Assembly (NCBI RefSeq): GCF_014697195.1
Contig: NZ_JACJRJ010000043.1
Span: forward strand, 1 to 55,751
Source of the DNA: Cylindrospermum sp. FACHB-282
Lineage (GTDB): Bacteria; Cyanobacteriota; Cyanobacteriia; Cyanobacteriales; Nostocaceae
Reading direction: 5' to 3'
Length of the DNA stretch: 55,751 bases
Shown: piece after piece, positions 18,372-27,141 of the stretch
Position numbering within the stretch: position 1 is the first letter of the stretch
Layout: every line of letters starts with the position of its first letter
The notes under the pieces: generated by a model
The model's input: only the letters and a program-made list of their open reading frames with translations
Told to the model about the DNA's origin: nothing
The model's database searches: none
Program-made: the position numbers and the translations under genes

Positions 18372-20201
18372 CTAGTCAATTTTCAAGTTAAAAGGTAAAC
18401 GGGCGTAAATTCCTTGGGGGTCGTTCATTTTTTGGAGCATCTCCATTTCTTGTAGTAGTTTCTGAAATTCAGCGGTGAGAGGGTTGGCTGGTTTGAGTTG
18501 GGACTGGGATAGCCCGAAAGCTGTCCGCGTTTCTTCAGCAGACCGCCCGAAAAAGCGCTGTCCCAGGCTGCTAGGGCGCGGATACTCTTGCAATTCCCAG
18601 TTATTGCCCAGTTTGGCTTGCTTGGCTGTGTAGGCGATCGCAGTATTCAAACCGCCAATTTCATCCACCAAACCAATTTCTTTAGCGGCACTACCTGACC
18701 AAACCCGTCCTTGGGCAATCTCTGCTACCTTACTAGTTGGCAGTTTCCGACCTTGAGAAACTTTATTCAAAAACATATAGTAAATACGGTTGACACTGCG
18801 CTGGTAAATCGCCAACTCTTCGGGTGATTTGGGACGGGAAACCGTTTGTGTGTCAGCATAGCGCCCGGTCTTGACTGTATCCCAAGTGATGCCATTGTCA
18901 TTCGCCAGCTTTTGACCATTAAACAGCAAGCCAAACACGCCTATAGAACCTGTAATTGTGTTGGGTTGGGCAAAAATTCGGTTGGAGTCGCTAGCAATCC
19001 AATAACCACCAGAAGCGGCGACATCACCCATTGACACAACAACCGGTTTTACCTGACGAGTTAATTTTACTTCTCGCTGCATGATTTCAGCGGCGGTAGC
19101 GCTACCACCGGGACTGTTAATTCGCAACACAACTGCTTTTACATCATTATCTTGCCGCAGTTTGTTGAAGATTTTGGCAAAGCGATCGCCACCGATTTCT
19201 CCCTCATCACCTTTACCATCAACAATTTCGCCTTCAGCATAAACAACGGCCACTTTATTTTCTGATTTCTGTTCTCTATTCTGATCGGGAACTTGGGCGT
19301 AGTTACTCAGGTCTATTTGCCGGAATGTTTTGTCTTTTTTATCGCTATCTGTTAACTTCTTGAGGTCTGCGACTACTTGATCGATGTATGCTACTTGATC
19401 CACCAAGCCTTTGTTTTTAGCTTCCCCTGCTTCTAATAATGACTGATTATCTGCGATCGCCTGCAACTGTGCTGGTTTGAGTTGGCGACTTTTTCCCACA
19501 GCAGAACGCCACTCTCCCCAGACATCATTCAATAACTTCTGAGTTTGTTCGCGGTTCTCTGGACTCAGTTTGTCGAGAATAAACGGTTCTACTGCTCCCT
19601 TAAATTTCCCCACCCGCACAACCTGAACACCAACGCCATACTTCTCCAATGCTCCCGTCAAAAACATCGATTGTGAACTCAATCCGTTGACTTCCATCAC
19701 TCCCACAGGGTTAAGGGCGATGTTATTGGCTACCGAACTCAGGTAATATTCTCGTTCACTCCAGTCTTGGCTGTATGCGACAATCTTTTTGCCAGATGCA
19801 CGAAACTTTTCTAGGGCTTGACGGATTTCTTTGAGGGATGCATAGCCGACGTTACTAGTTTGGCTGGAGTTGGCGCCATCTAGGTAAATACCCACAATTC
19901 GCGGATCACGACTAGCTTTTTCTAAGGTTTCCACAACTTTGCGGAGTGTGATTCTATCTTCATCTACACCTGATAGTGCCCGCTGAAGCAATCTGCTAGA
20001 ACTGGGTGTACTATCGGTGATTTTCATCGACAAGTCAAAAACCAGCACTGATTTATCTTTGACTACTGGCCCGGTATCTTTAGAGGACACAGCCGCTAGC
20101 AGCAGGATAAATAATCCAGTAGTACCAATACCGGCAAAAATAGTCAGTCCTAGTAAGCTGCCAACTAAGCTAGCAAAAGTTTGTTTAAGAAAATTATTCA
20201 T
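18372..20201 (-). CDS. sppA: Signal peptide peptidase SppA, long (67K) form
   Basis: A 609-residue membrane serine protease of family S49 that degrades cleaved signal peptides. An N-terminal transmembrane helix (residues 10-35) is followed by two ClpP-like halves. The catalytic dyad is complete: Lys201 in GKFKGAVEPF from the first half and Ser397 in AASGGYWIAS from the second. The motif VVLRINSPGGS is also conserved. In cyanobacteria SppA homologues have been linked to thylakoid and phycobilisome turnover in strong light. The gene stands alone, with a heptanucleotide repeat array just upstream. Confidence 0.93.
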   Translation of the reverse strand: MNNFLKQTFASLVGSLLGLTIFAGIGTTGLFILLLAAVSSKDTGPVVKDKSVLVFDLSMKITDSTPSSSRLLQRALSGVDEDRITLRKVVETLEKASRDPRIVGIYLDGANSSQTSNVGYASLKEIRQALEKFRASGKKIVAYSQDWSEREYYLSSVANNIALNPVGVMEVNGLSSQSMFLTGALEKYGVGVQVVRVGKFKGAVEPFILDKLSPENREQTQKLLNDVWGEWRSAVGKSRQLKPAQLQAIADNQSLLEAGEAKNKGLVDQVAYIDQVVADLKKLTDSDKKDKTFRQIDLSNYAQVPDQNREQKSENKVAVVYAEGEIVDGKGDEGEIGGDRFAKIFNKLRQDNDVKAVVLRINSPGGSATAAEIMQREVKLTRQVKPVVVSMGDVAASGGYWIASDSNRIFAQPNTITGSIGVFGLLFNGQKLANDNGITWDTVKTGRYADTQTVSRPKSPEELAIYQRSVNRIYYMFLNKVSQGRKLPTSKVAEIAQGRVWSGSAAKEIGLVDEIGGLNTAIAYTAKQAKLGNNWELQEYPRPSSLGQRFFGRSAEETRTAFGLSQSQLKPANPLTAEFQKLLQEMEMLQKMNDPQGIYARLPFNLKID

Positions 20202-20205
20202 TAGT

Positions 20206-20273
20206 TATTAGTCATTGGTCATTAGTCATTAGTCATTAGTCATTAGTCATTAGTCATTAGTCATTAGTCATTG
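20206..20273. repeat. STRR tandem array (ATTAGTC)n
   Basis: Seven perfect ATTAGTC units run from 20221 to 20269, flanked by degenerate ATTGGTC units. This is the short tandemly repeated repetitive (STRR) class known from heterocystous cyanobacteria. It lies between sppA and fni. A short related array occurs at 47579. Confidence 0.92.
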
Positions 20274-20312
20274 AGACAAAACAAATGACTAACTGTCATA
20301 TGACCTCTTTAC

Positions 20313-21362
20313 CTATTGTAGGCTTTGTAAACTGCCAGAGTGCTTTAACTGATACAAGCTGATGTTGCCTGTGCAAAATAATACTGTGCTGATTTCGGCG
20401 ATTAATACCTCAGCTAATTCGTAAACTGCGGCTTCTGAGTCTGCTGCTGCTTGTAAGAAAGGCATTGCTAAACCAGCAATATCTGCTCCTAAGGCGATGG
20501 CCTTGGCTGCATCAAGTCCATGACGCAAACCCCCGGAAGCGATTAACGGCGTATCTGGTGCGATCGCCCGAATCCCTGTAATACAATCTGCTGTTGGTAA
20601 ACCCCAATCAGCAAAAGTCTTGCCCAAACGACGTTGCAAGGCATTTTCTGCTCTTTCGCTTTCTACCTTTGCCCAAGATGTACCACCGGCACCAGCCACA
20701 TCAATTGCTGCTACTCCCACAGCAATTAGTTTCTCTGCCATTGCTGCGGAAATACCATTACCTACTTCCTTGGCAATTACAGGCACTGGCAATTGGTTGC
20801 ATAATTTAGCTATTTTGTCAAATAATCCCCGGAAATTAGTATCACCTTTAGTTTGAATGCACTCTTGTAGGGGGTTGAGGTGCAAAATTAAGGCATCAGC
20901 TTGGAGGATATCGATGACTCGCAGACATTCATCTACACCATATTGATAATTCAGTTGCACAGCGCCCAAATTGGCAAATAACAGCACATCAGGGGCATAT
21001 TTGCGGACAGCGAAGGTATCAGCTACTTGGGGTTTTTCTACCGCTACACGCTGAGAACCAACGCCCATGGCTAATTTGTAGTGTTGCGCGACTTGTGCTA
21101 GACGCTGGTTAATGATTCCCGCTTGTGCTGTCCCCCCAGTCATGGAAGAGATTAACAGGGGTGCTAAGAGGTTTTTGCCTAAAAAATCGGTGCTAATATC
21201 GATGTCGTGGCGATCGCATTCGGGTAAACAACAGTGAGTAAAGCGATAGCGTTCTAGTCCATTGGTGACCTGCTGACACTGTACATCTTCTTCTAAACAG
21301 ATGCGGATGTGATCAGCTTTGCGGTTCTGAGTTGGCGCCCAAGTGCTGGTTGGAAGGTTCAC
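20313..21362 (-). CDS. fni: Isopentenyl-diphosphate delta-isomerase, type 2
   Basis: A 349-residue FMN/NADPH-dependent enzyme that interconverts IPP and DMAPP, precursors of carotenoids, phytol and quinones. The start block [15 protein letters not shown], the phosphate-binding MTGGT motif, GVGSQR, and the FMN-binding [10 protein letters not shown] plus [13 protein letters not shown] segments are all present. Length is typical. A short gap separates it from the fibrillin gene on the same strand (62 bases), so cotranscription is possible. Confidence 0.93.
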   Translation of the reverse strand: MNLPTSTWAPTQNRKADHIRICLEEDVQCQQVTNGLERYRFTHCCLPECDRHDIDISTDFLGKNLLAPLLISSMTGGTAQAGIINQRLAQVAQHYKLAMGVGSQRVAVEKPQVADTFAVRKYAPDVLLFANLGAVQLNYQYGVDECLRVIDILQADALILHLNPLQECIQTKGDTNFRGLFDKIAKLCNQLPVPVIAKEVGNGISAAMAEKLIAVGVAAIDVAGAGGTSWAKVESERAENALQRRLGKTFADWGLPTADCITGIRAIAPDTPLIASGGLRHGLDAAKAIALGADIAGLAMPFLQAAADSEAAVYELAEVLIAEISTVLFCTGNISLYQLKHSGSLQSLQ

Positions 21363-21424
21363 AGGTAATCACTCCAAGCTTTTACCTTATTGTTACAGTC
21401 CCTAGAAAATTCTCACAAAAATTT

Positions 21425-22060
21425 TTACATAGGTAGATCATTAGCTTTATTCAGAATAAATAAACTTTCATCTCCACCACGCCCAATTCGTAAAAATTCA
21501 TCTAAATAAGTAATATCGAGAGTAGCAATTCTACCTTGAGGATTATTAGCCGCTACAACTTTAAATGGATTTAGTTTAGGCGTATCTATGCCGAGAATCT
21601 TTTCAATTGCTAAATAACGTTTATCAAAATCAACATTAATCCGTTTATCCGCTAAACCTGATATATCACTTATAGCAGGCTCAAAACTAGCTGTCACCTT
21701 AACATACCCCGATACTAGCCCTAGAGGATGAGTAACTTGAGCTAAATTAAAAAACAGTTTATCTGCAATATTAATCACTTGATAAACCTTACCCACCCGT
21801 AAACCCAATGGCAGAGAATCTAAAGAACGGATTTCTCTAGCTGTGGAGTATTGCAGTTGCCAAGCCCCCTCTAACAAAGCAGTAGCATGGAGGAGAGGTT
21901 GAGGATGAGGATTGAGACTTTCTAGTTCGGTTGTCAATTGTTCAATTTCTTTGGCTAAAGCTTTATCTAGCTTCAAGTTAGTAACAGGAGAACCATCACT
22001 GTTAGTTTGAATCTTCTTGAGTGTCCCTTGTAATTTTTCCTTTAAGATTTGATTATTCAT
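21425..22060 (-). CDS. PAP/fibrillin family protein
   Basis: A 211-residue plastid-lipid-associated (fibrillin) family protein. Conserved blocks include LEGAWQLQYSTAREIRSL, GYVKVTASFEPA and TLDITYLDEFLRIGRGGD. Family members bind lipids or carotenoids at thylakoid membranes and plastoglobules and protect photosystems under stress. No signal peptide. It sits upstream of fni on the same strand, consistent with an isoprenoid or pigment role. Confidence 0.87.
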   Translation of the reverse strand: MNNQILKEKLQGTLKKIQTNSDGSPVTNLKLDKALAKEIEQLTTELESLNPHPQPLLHATALLEGAWQLQYSTAREIRSLDSLPLGLRVGKVYQVINIADKLFFNLAQVTHPLGLVSGYVKVTASFEPAISDISGLADKRINVDFDKRYLAIEKILGIDTPKLNPFKVVAANNPQGRIATLDITYLDEFLRIGRGGDESLFILNKANDLPM

Positions 22061-22310
22061 CAGATAAAATACTTGTAGTTGTGGAATACGAAAGAAAACT
22101 GTAACCCAAAAACGTCACAGTATCCTTTGAGTATAGCAATGGGAAACGAGTCCCGCTATTCGCGCTAACTCTAATAAAATTGCACTTTTCACCAGCTTTT
22201 ATAATTTCGATTTCAGACACGGGAGTAGATGCAAAAAGCTAGAATTTGCACTGCATTTTACCATATTGCGTCCAGATTTAGAATGAAATAGCCCTTTTAG
22301 GCGACAAAAA

Positions 22311-22757
22311 TTAGTGCTTATGTTTAGGGAAATTTTGCAATAAATACCAAAGTACTGCCACATTCACCGCAAATATGATTAATTTTATGATGGATATACC
22401 CCGAACTAATTCATAAATTTCTGGCGGAATACTGAAACCAACTAATCCCACCACTAGAATATGCGCCCAGCGCTTTTCATACCATAAGCCAATCGCTTCA
22501 ATGGCGGTAACAATCGCATAAATTCCGGCGCCAATGCCGCTAAAAGCCAAGGTTTTGCGATTGGAATTGAGGATTTTTTCTACCAGCCAATTAATCATTA
22601 CTCCTTTACCTTCTAAGACATAATTGCTAGAAAGGTTTTCAAGTACTTGATAATTTTTTAATGCCAATAATAAGGCTATAGAAGTAACCATAAGCAGTGC
22701 GGCAACAAAGGATTTATAACTAACAATTGCTACTAAACCAAATGGACGCTTTTTCAC
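22311..22757 (-). CDS. DUF2127 membrane protein
   Basis: A 148-residue integral membrane protein with four hydrophobic helices and the DUF2127 features RPFGLVAIVSYKSF, AIGLWYEKRWAHI and PPEIYEL. Function unknown. The start is a GTG at 22757 preceded by AAGGAGG with a 4-base spacer. An overlapping out-of-frame ATG is followed at once by TGA. Confidence 0.82.
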   Translation of the reverse strand: MKKRPFGLVAIVSYKSFVAALLMVTSIALLLALKNYQVLENLSSNYVLEGKGVMINWLVEKILNSNRKTLAFSGIGAGIYAIVTAIEAIGLWYEKRWAHILVVGLVGFSIPPEIYELVRGISIIKLIIFAVNVAVLWYLLQNFPKHKH

Positions 22758-22819
22758 ATAACCTCCTTGGGGGGGTGAAAAAACTATAGTAATCCTAAAT
22801 CATTCATATACAAGAAGAA

Positions 22820-22852
22820 AGATCCCCGACATCTCTAAGAAGTTGGGGATCT
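22820..22852 (-). terminator. Stem-loop after the DUF937 gene
   Basis: On the minus strand AGATCCCCAAC pairs with GTCGGGGATCT (one G-T pair) and is followed by TTCTTCTT. It lies 20 bases after the DUF937 stop. A related GATCCCCGA...TCGGG sequence occurs at 44033-44056, so this is also a dispersed repeat family. Confidence 0.6.
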
Positions 22853-22871
22853 GAAGCCCTTAAATTAAAGA

Positions 22872-23357
22872 CTACCGTCCCAAAAACCGACTAGCTAACT
22901 TGATAGCGTCAGCGATATCAACATCACCATCAAGGAAAGAAGTTATGGCTGAATTTCCACCAGCTTGCAAGAAATTTAGCACTACGGGCACTATTGAAGG
23001 TAGTAATTGTTGAATCATGCCAGCATCTAAGCCAGTGTGCTGGGCCGCAATCTCAGCTACTTGTTGTTGGATGGCTGGAGAAAATAGCGACTCAACGGCT
23101 TGGGTGTCAGGAGATGTACCAGCAAATTGATTAACAAAATCTTGCGCTGCACCATCTCCATCTGTAGCTTGCTTATCTTGTAAAGACGATCGCACTTGAC
23201 CACCGACCACTGTTAAAATCGTTTGGATAGTGGCGGAGTCTGCACCAGTAGTATTTTTCAGCTGCTCTACAGTGTTGAGAAGAGTGCCGATTTGACCTAA
23301 ACCGCCTTGTTGATTAGAGTTAGAGACGGCACCGAGAATTTGATCAAAAAGTCCCAT
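22872..23357 (-). CDS. DUF937 family protein
   Basis: A 161-residue protein from the ATG at 23357 (MGLFDQILGAVSN). It has the DUF937 pattern of Gly/Gln-rich helices, including LLPSIVPVVLNFL and a C-terminal LDGDVDIADAIKLASRFL. Proteins of this family are soluble and of unknown function. A GTG 15 codons upstream would add a short region unlike the family. Divergent from the DUF697 GTPase gene. Confidence 0.8.
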   Translation of the reverse strand: MGLFDQILGAVSNSNQQGGLGQIGTLLNTVEQLKNTTGADSATIQTILTVVGGQVRSSLQDKQATDGDGAAQDFVNQFAGTSPDTQAVESLFSPAIQQQVAEIAAQHTGLDAGMIQQLLPSIVPVVLNFLQAGGNSAITSFLDGDVDIADAIKLASRFLGR

Positions 23358-23557
23358 AAATTGATTTCTGCCTTGGTTCTGATTGCAATCAAATTCTTGC
23401 ACAAGCTGCCACTTGCTGCTGACTCTGTACCTTGAGCCAACTGAGATTGAACTTTTACAGCAGGCAGGTTTAGAGTAAACTTCCTCTGGAGAAAAACGCT
23501 GAACCCATTAAGATGAGAAGCATATGCGTACTTCATACTTACTAAACCTTGCCATTC

Positions 23558-25111
23558 ATGCCTCTCTCGCGCATAGTTACCCTGATTGTTGGTTTAATCG
23601 TCATTTTGGGGCTAACCCTGTGGCTGATTGATTCCCTCTCACGACTCTACTGGCAGCTGTCTTATTCTCCGCTGCTCGGTAATCTGCTGCTATTGTTGCT
23701 GATAGTCCTTGTCGGCGGCTTAGTTGCAGCCTTTATCTATTATGTCTTAGTGCTTCAAGCTGGTGAACAGCGATCGCACCGTGGACGTAAGCGAGTGACA
23801 CCCGCCCAAATTCCTGCGGCTAAATCTGACGCAGCTTCTACCACTCTCCAAGCTGTCAAACAACAGGTGGCGCAAATTCAAGATGAAGTGACTCGCCAAG
23901 CTTTACTCAGTCGCACGCGAGAAATTGAGGCTAATTTAGCACGGGGGGAGATTCAAGTAGTTGTGTTTGGTACGGGGAGCGCTGGCAAAACTTCCTTGGT
24001 AAATGCGATTATGGGCAGGATGGTGGGGCAGGTAGATGCACCCATGGGCACAACCCAAGTAGGGGAAACCTATTGTCTGCGGTTGAAGGGATTAGAACGG
24101 AAAATTTTAATTACAGATACGCCAGGAATTTTAGAAGCGGGTGTTGCTGGTACCGAACGGGAACAGTTAGCAAGGGCTTTGGCGACGGAAGCCAATTTAC
24201 TGTTGTTTGTTGTGGATAATGACTTGCGACGCTCAGAATATGAGCCATTACGGGGTTTGGCAGAAATCGGCAAGCGATCGCTTTTAGTTCTCAACAAAAC
24301 TGACTTATATACAGAAGCTGATCAGGAATCCATTCTCGCCCGCTTGCGTCAACGGGTGTTAGGGTTTATTGCCCCTAATGATGTGGTGGCGATCGCCGCT
24401 AATCCCCAAAGTGCACAATTAGAAACTGGGGAAATCTTCGAGCCAGAACCAGATATTATCCCCTTATTGCGGCGGATGGCGGCTGTTTTACGCGCTGAGG
24501 GTGAAGATTTAGTTGCAGATAACATTCTCTTACAGTCTCTGCGATTGGGAGAAGAAGCGCGAAAACTCATTGATTCCCAGCGTCGTCGTCAAGCTGATAA
24601 AATCGTCGAGCGGTTTCAGTGGATTGGTGCTGGGGTGGTATCTGTTACTCCTCTACCAGTAGTAGATTTATTAGCAACAGCCGCCGTTAATGCCCAAATG
24701 GTTGTGGAAATTGGTAGAGTTTACGGTTGCGAATTAAACATGGAACGGGGGCGAGAGTTAGCCCTTTCTTTAGGCAAAACCATCGCCGGTTTAGGCATTG
24801 TCAAGGGAGCAATTGAATTACTTTCTACCGCTTTGCAACTCAATGTTGCCACTTTTATGATCGGTAGAGCAATTCAAGGGGTGACAGCAGCTTATTTAAC
24901 AAGGATTGCTGGTAAGAGTTTTATTGAGTATTTTCGTCATGACCAAGATTGGGGTGATGGTGGGATGACTGAGGTAGTGCAGCAACAGTTTCAGATCAAT
25001 CGCCGGGATGAGTTTATCAAAGTATTTATCCAAGAAGCGATCGCTAAAGTGGTCAAGCCTTTAACAGACACCTTTGAAGATCAAGAAGAAAACACCAAAG
25101 AATCTCAGTGA
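23558..25111 (+). CDS. Era-like GTPase with DUF697 domain
   Basis: A 517-residue membrane GTPase. Two N-terminal transmembrane helices (residues 5-65) anchor it. The GTPase domain has GTGSAGKTS at 138-146, a switch threonine in MGTTQVGE, DTPG at 187-190 and NKTD at 246-249. A C-terminal DUF697 domain follows, with amphipathic helices (TPLPVVDLLATAAVNAQMV). The ATG at 23558 is preferred over the TTG three codons upstream. Such proteins are conserved in cyanobacteria and plastids. Role not established. Confidence 0.87.
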   Translation: MPLSRIVTLIVGLIVILGLTLWLIDSLSRLYWQLSYSPLLGNLLLLLLIVLVGGLVAAFIYYVLVLQAGEQRSHRGRKRVTPAQIPAAKSDAASTTLQAVKQQVAQIQDEVTRQALLSRTREIEANLARGEIQVVVFGTGSAGKTSLVNAIMGRMVGQVDAPMGTTQVGETYCLRLKGLERKILITDTPGILEAGVAGTEREQLARALATEANLLLFVVDNDLRRSEYEPLRGLAEIGKRSLLVLNKTDLYTEADQESILARLRQRVLGFIAPNDVVAIAANPQSAQLETGEIFEPEPDIIPLLRRMAAVLRAEGEDLVADNILLQSLRLGEEARKLIDSQRRRQADKIVERFQWIGAGVVSVTPLPVVDLLATAAVNAQMVVEIGRVYGCELNMERGRELALSLGKTIAGLGIVKGAIELLSTALQLNVATFMIGRAIQGVTAAYLTRIAGKSFIEYFRHDQDWGDGGMTEVVQQQFQINRRDEFIKVFIQEAIAKVVKPLTDTFEDQEENTKESQ

Positions 25112-25248
25112 CTTACAATTTATCAAAAGGGTTTTGCTATTCCAGTAATTAACGCTATAGTGATTTATTCCTCAGGGTTCCGGAAACAAGTAGCAATGTC
25201 AGAAAAAATATATATGGATCTGTAAGTAACCAGCTACTGAATCAGCAC

Positions 25249-27024
25249 ATGATTGGTAAAATACTACAAGCACGTTACAAAATTGTCCAAAGTCTAGGTG
25301 CAGGGGTATTTGGACAAACATATATCGCCGCAGATATAGATTGTCCAGAAAACTCCAAATGCGTTGTTAAACAGCTAAAGGTGAACAGTTGCCAATCTAG
25401 CTACTTAGATTACTTAAGATTGCGCTTTCTCACAGAAACTGAAACCCTTAAGCATCTAGGATGCCATCACCAAATTCCTAAACTCATCACTTGCTTTGAA
25501 GAAAACGAGCGCTTTTACTTAATACAAGAGTATATTGTAGGACATTCTTTAACTGTGGAGTTGCCGTCCAATCAACAGTGGCGTCAACTGTGGACTGAAA
25601 GCAAAGTTGTAGAATTTCTCCAAGATGTTTTAGGTATCTTAGAATTTGTTCACTCTCAAGGTTTTATTCATTGCGATATCAAACCAGAAAACATCATCAG
25701 ACGTGCCTCTGACGGCAAGTTAGTTCTAATTGATTTTGGCTCAATTCAGCCAATTGACTTTAGTTTTGATAGCGAAATACCTATTTCTAAAATTCCTGTT
25801 ACCTCATTGGGTTACATACCACCAGAACAATTTATTGGTCAAAGCAAGCCCAATAGTGACCTTTATGCTTTGGGGATGATCGCCATTCAAGCTTTAACAG
25901 GAATAACTCCTCTACAATTAAACCTCAATCCTCATGGCAATGAAATTATCTGGCGTTCGGAAAACACCCCAGTTAATAATTATTTAGCTGCTGTTCTCAG
26001 CCGAATGATCCGCTATAATTTCCTAGAGCGTTTTCAGTCTGCAACTGAGGTAATACGGGTACTCCAAGAAATGTTTCGCGGAACTCAGCTACCACAAATC
26101 ACACAACCACAATCTCAAGTCTCTCAACCGTCAGAGGTTGAGGATAATAATTCTCACCAGCCATCTCCATTCAGTAGATCATCTCCACTCTTAACAGGGA
26201 TTAAAGTCGGACTAACTGTTAATACTTTGTTGATGGGATTGGGAACCTATTCTTTAGTTAATAATTCTTCGGTTCAATCAGAGACAGAAACTTTATATAA
26301 AGCAGCAAAAGAATATCAAGCAGGGGATTTGCAAGAGGCGATCGCACTGGCTAAATCAATCCCTTCTCACAGCAACGTTTATCCAGAAGCTCAAGCCACA
26401 ATTGAAGCATGGCACCAGCAATGGCAAATTGCTACAGAACACTATCTAGTCACAGAAGAAGCCTTTAATCAGGGTAGATGGTCAGATGTATTACAGACGG
26501 CTTCAAAAGTGCCAAAGATTGCATATTGGCAATTTAAAATTAGCAAATTACTTGAGCAAGCACAAGCAAACATCGAAACACAGACGCAAGACTTACTAGG
26601 TAAAGCTTACGAAAGAGCAGAAAACAGAGATTTTTCTGCTGCTTTAGGATATCTGCGTCAAATTCCCCAAGAAAGCACTGCTGGTGCTATAGTTCAACGA
26701 AAGTTGGCTGAATACAGTCAAAAACGGCAAATCAGAGCAAACTACTTTTTTCATAAAGCCCATAAAAAAGCATCTGCTGGTGAATTTAGCAGTGCAATAC
26801 AATTCCTCAGCATGATTCCCAAAGATACTTCAGTATATGCTCAAGCTCAAATTAAATTGAATGAGTATACCCAGCAGCGTCTACTTGCTGAAGCAGAAAG
26901 TATAGCTAGATTTAAAATGATTCCTACTCCACCAAAATCCAATTCATTTGTTCCCAGTAATTCAGATAGTATGAATGATAATTTCCCGATGGAAAATTCT
27001 CTACAAGAGGTAAACATTCGCTAG
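25249..27024 (+). CDS. Ser/Thr protein kinase with C-terminal helical repeats
   Basis: A 591-residue membrane kinase. Kinase domain at residues 10-275: G-loop LGAGVFGQT, ATP lysine in CVVKQL, catalytic loop HCDIKPEN (141-148) and IDFGS. The usual Arg of HRD is Cys142 here, so activation-loop control differs from RD kinases. One transmembrane helix near residue 325 is followed by about four TPR-like helical repeats (for example GDLQEAIALAKSIP, RDFSAALGYLRQIP, GEFSSAIQFLSMIP). Stands alone, convergent with a second kinase gene. Confidence 0.88.
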   Translation: MIGKILQARYKIVQSLGAGVFGQTYIAADIDCPENSKCVVKQLKVNSCQSSYLDYLRLRFLTETETLKHLGCHHQIPKLITCFEENERFYLIQEYIVGHSLTVELPSNQQWRQLWTESKVVEFLQDVLGILEFVHSQGFIHCDIKPENIIRRASDGKLVLIDFGSIQPIDFSFDSEIPISKIPVTSLGYIPPEQFIGQSKPNSDLYALGMIAIQALTGITPLQLNLNPHGNEIIWRSENTPVNNYLAAVLSRMIRYNFLERFQSATEVIRVLQEMFRGTQLPQITQPQSQVSQPSEVEDNNSHQPSPFSRSSPLLTGIKVGLTVNTLLMGLGTYSLVNNSSVQSETETLYKAAKEYQAGDLQEAIALAKSIPSHSNVYPEAQATIEAWHQQWQIATEHYLVTEEAFNQGRWSDVLQTASKVPKIAYWQFKISKLLEQAQANIETQTQDLLGKAYERAENRDFSAALGYLRQIPQESTAGAIVQRKLAEYSQKRQIRANYFFHKAHKKASAGEFSSAIQFLSMIPKDTSVYAQAQIKLNEYTQQRLLAEAESIARFKMIPTPPKSNSFVPSNSDSMNDNFPMENSLQEVNIR

Positions 27025-27141
27025 TTATACCATTTGAGATTTTCAAATTTTGTGATATCAAACTATCTCCGTCATTGCTCAAATTGGTTTTATGAGTAAA
27101 TTGCTGGCCAAAATTTCGGGTTAGGGGCTTAATTTCGCTGT

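Noticed and set aside
20206-20273. Tandem heptanucleotide array considered as a CRISPR or attachment site.
   Set aside because: Units are contiguous with no spacers; it is an STRR array, as also found at 47579.
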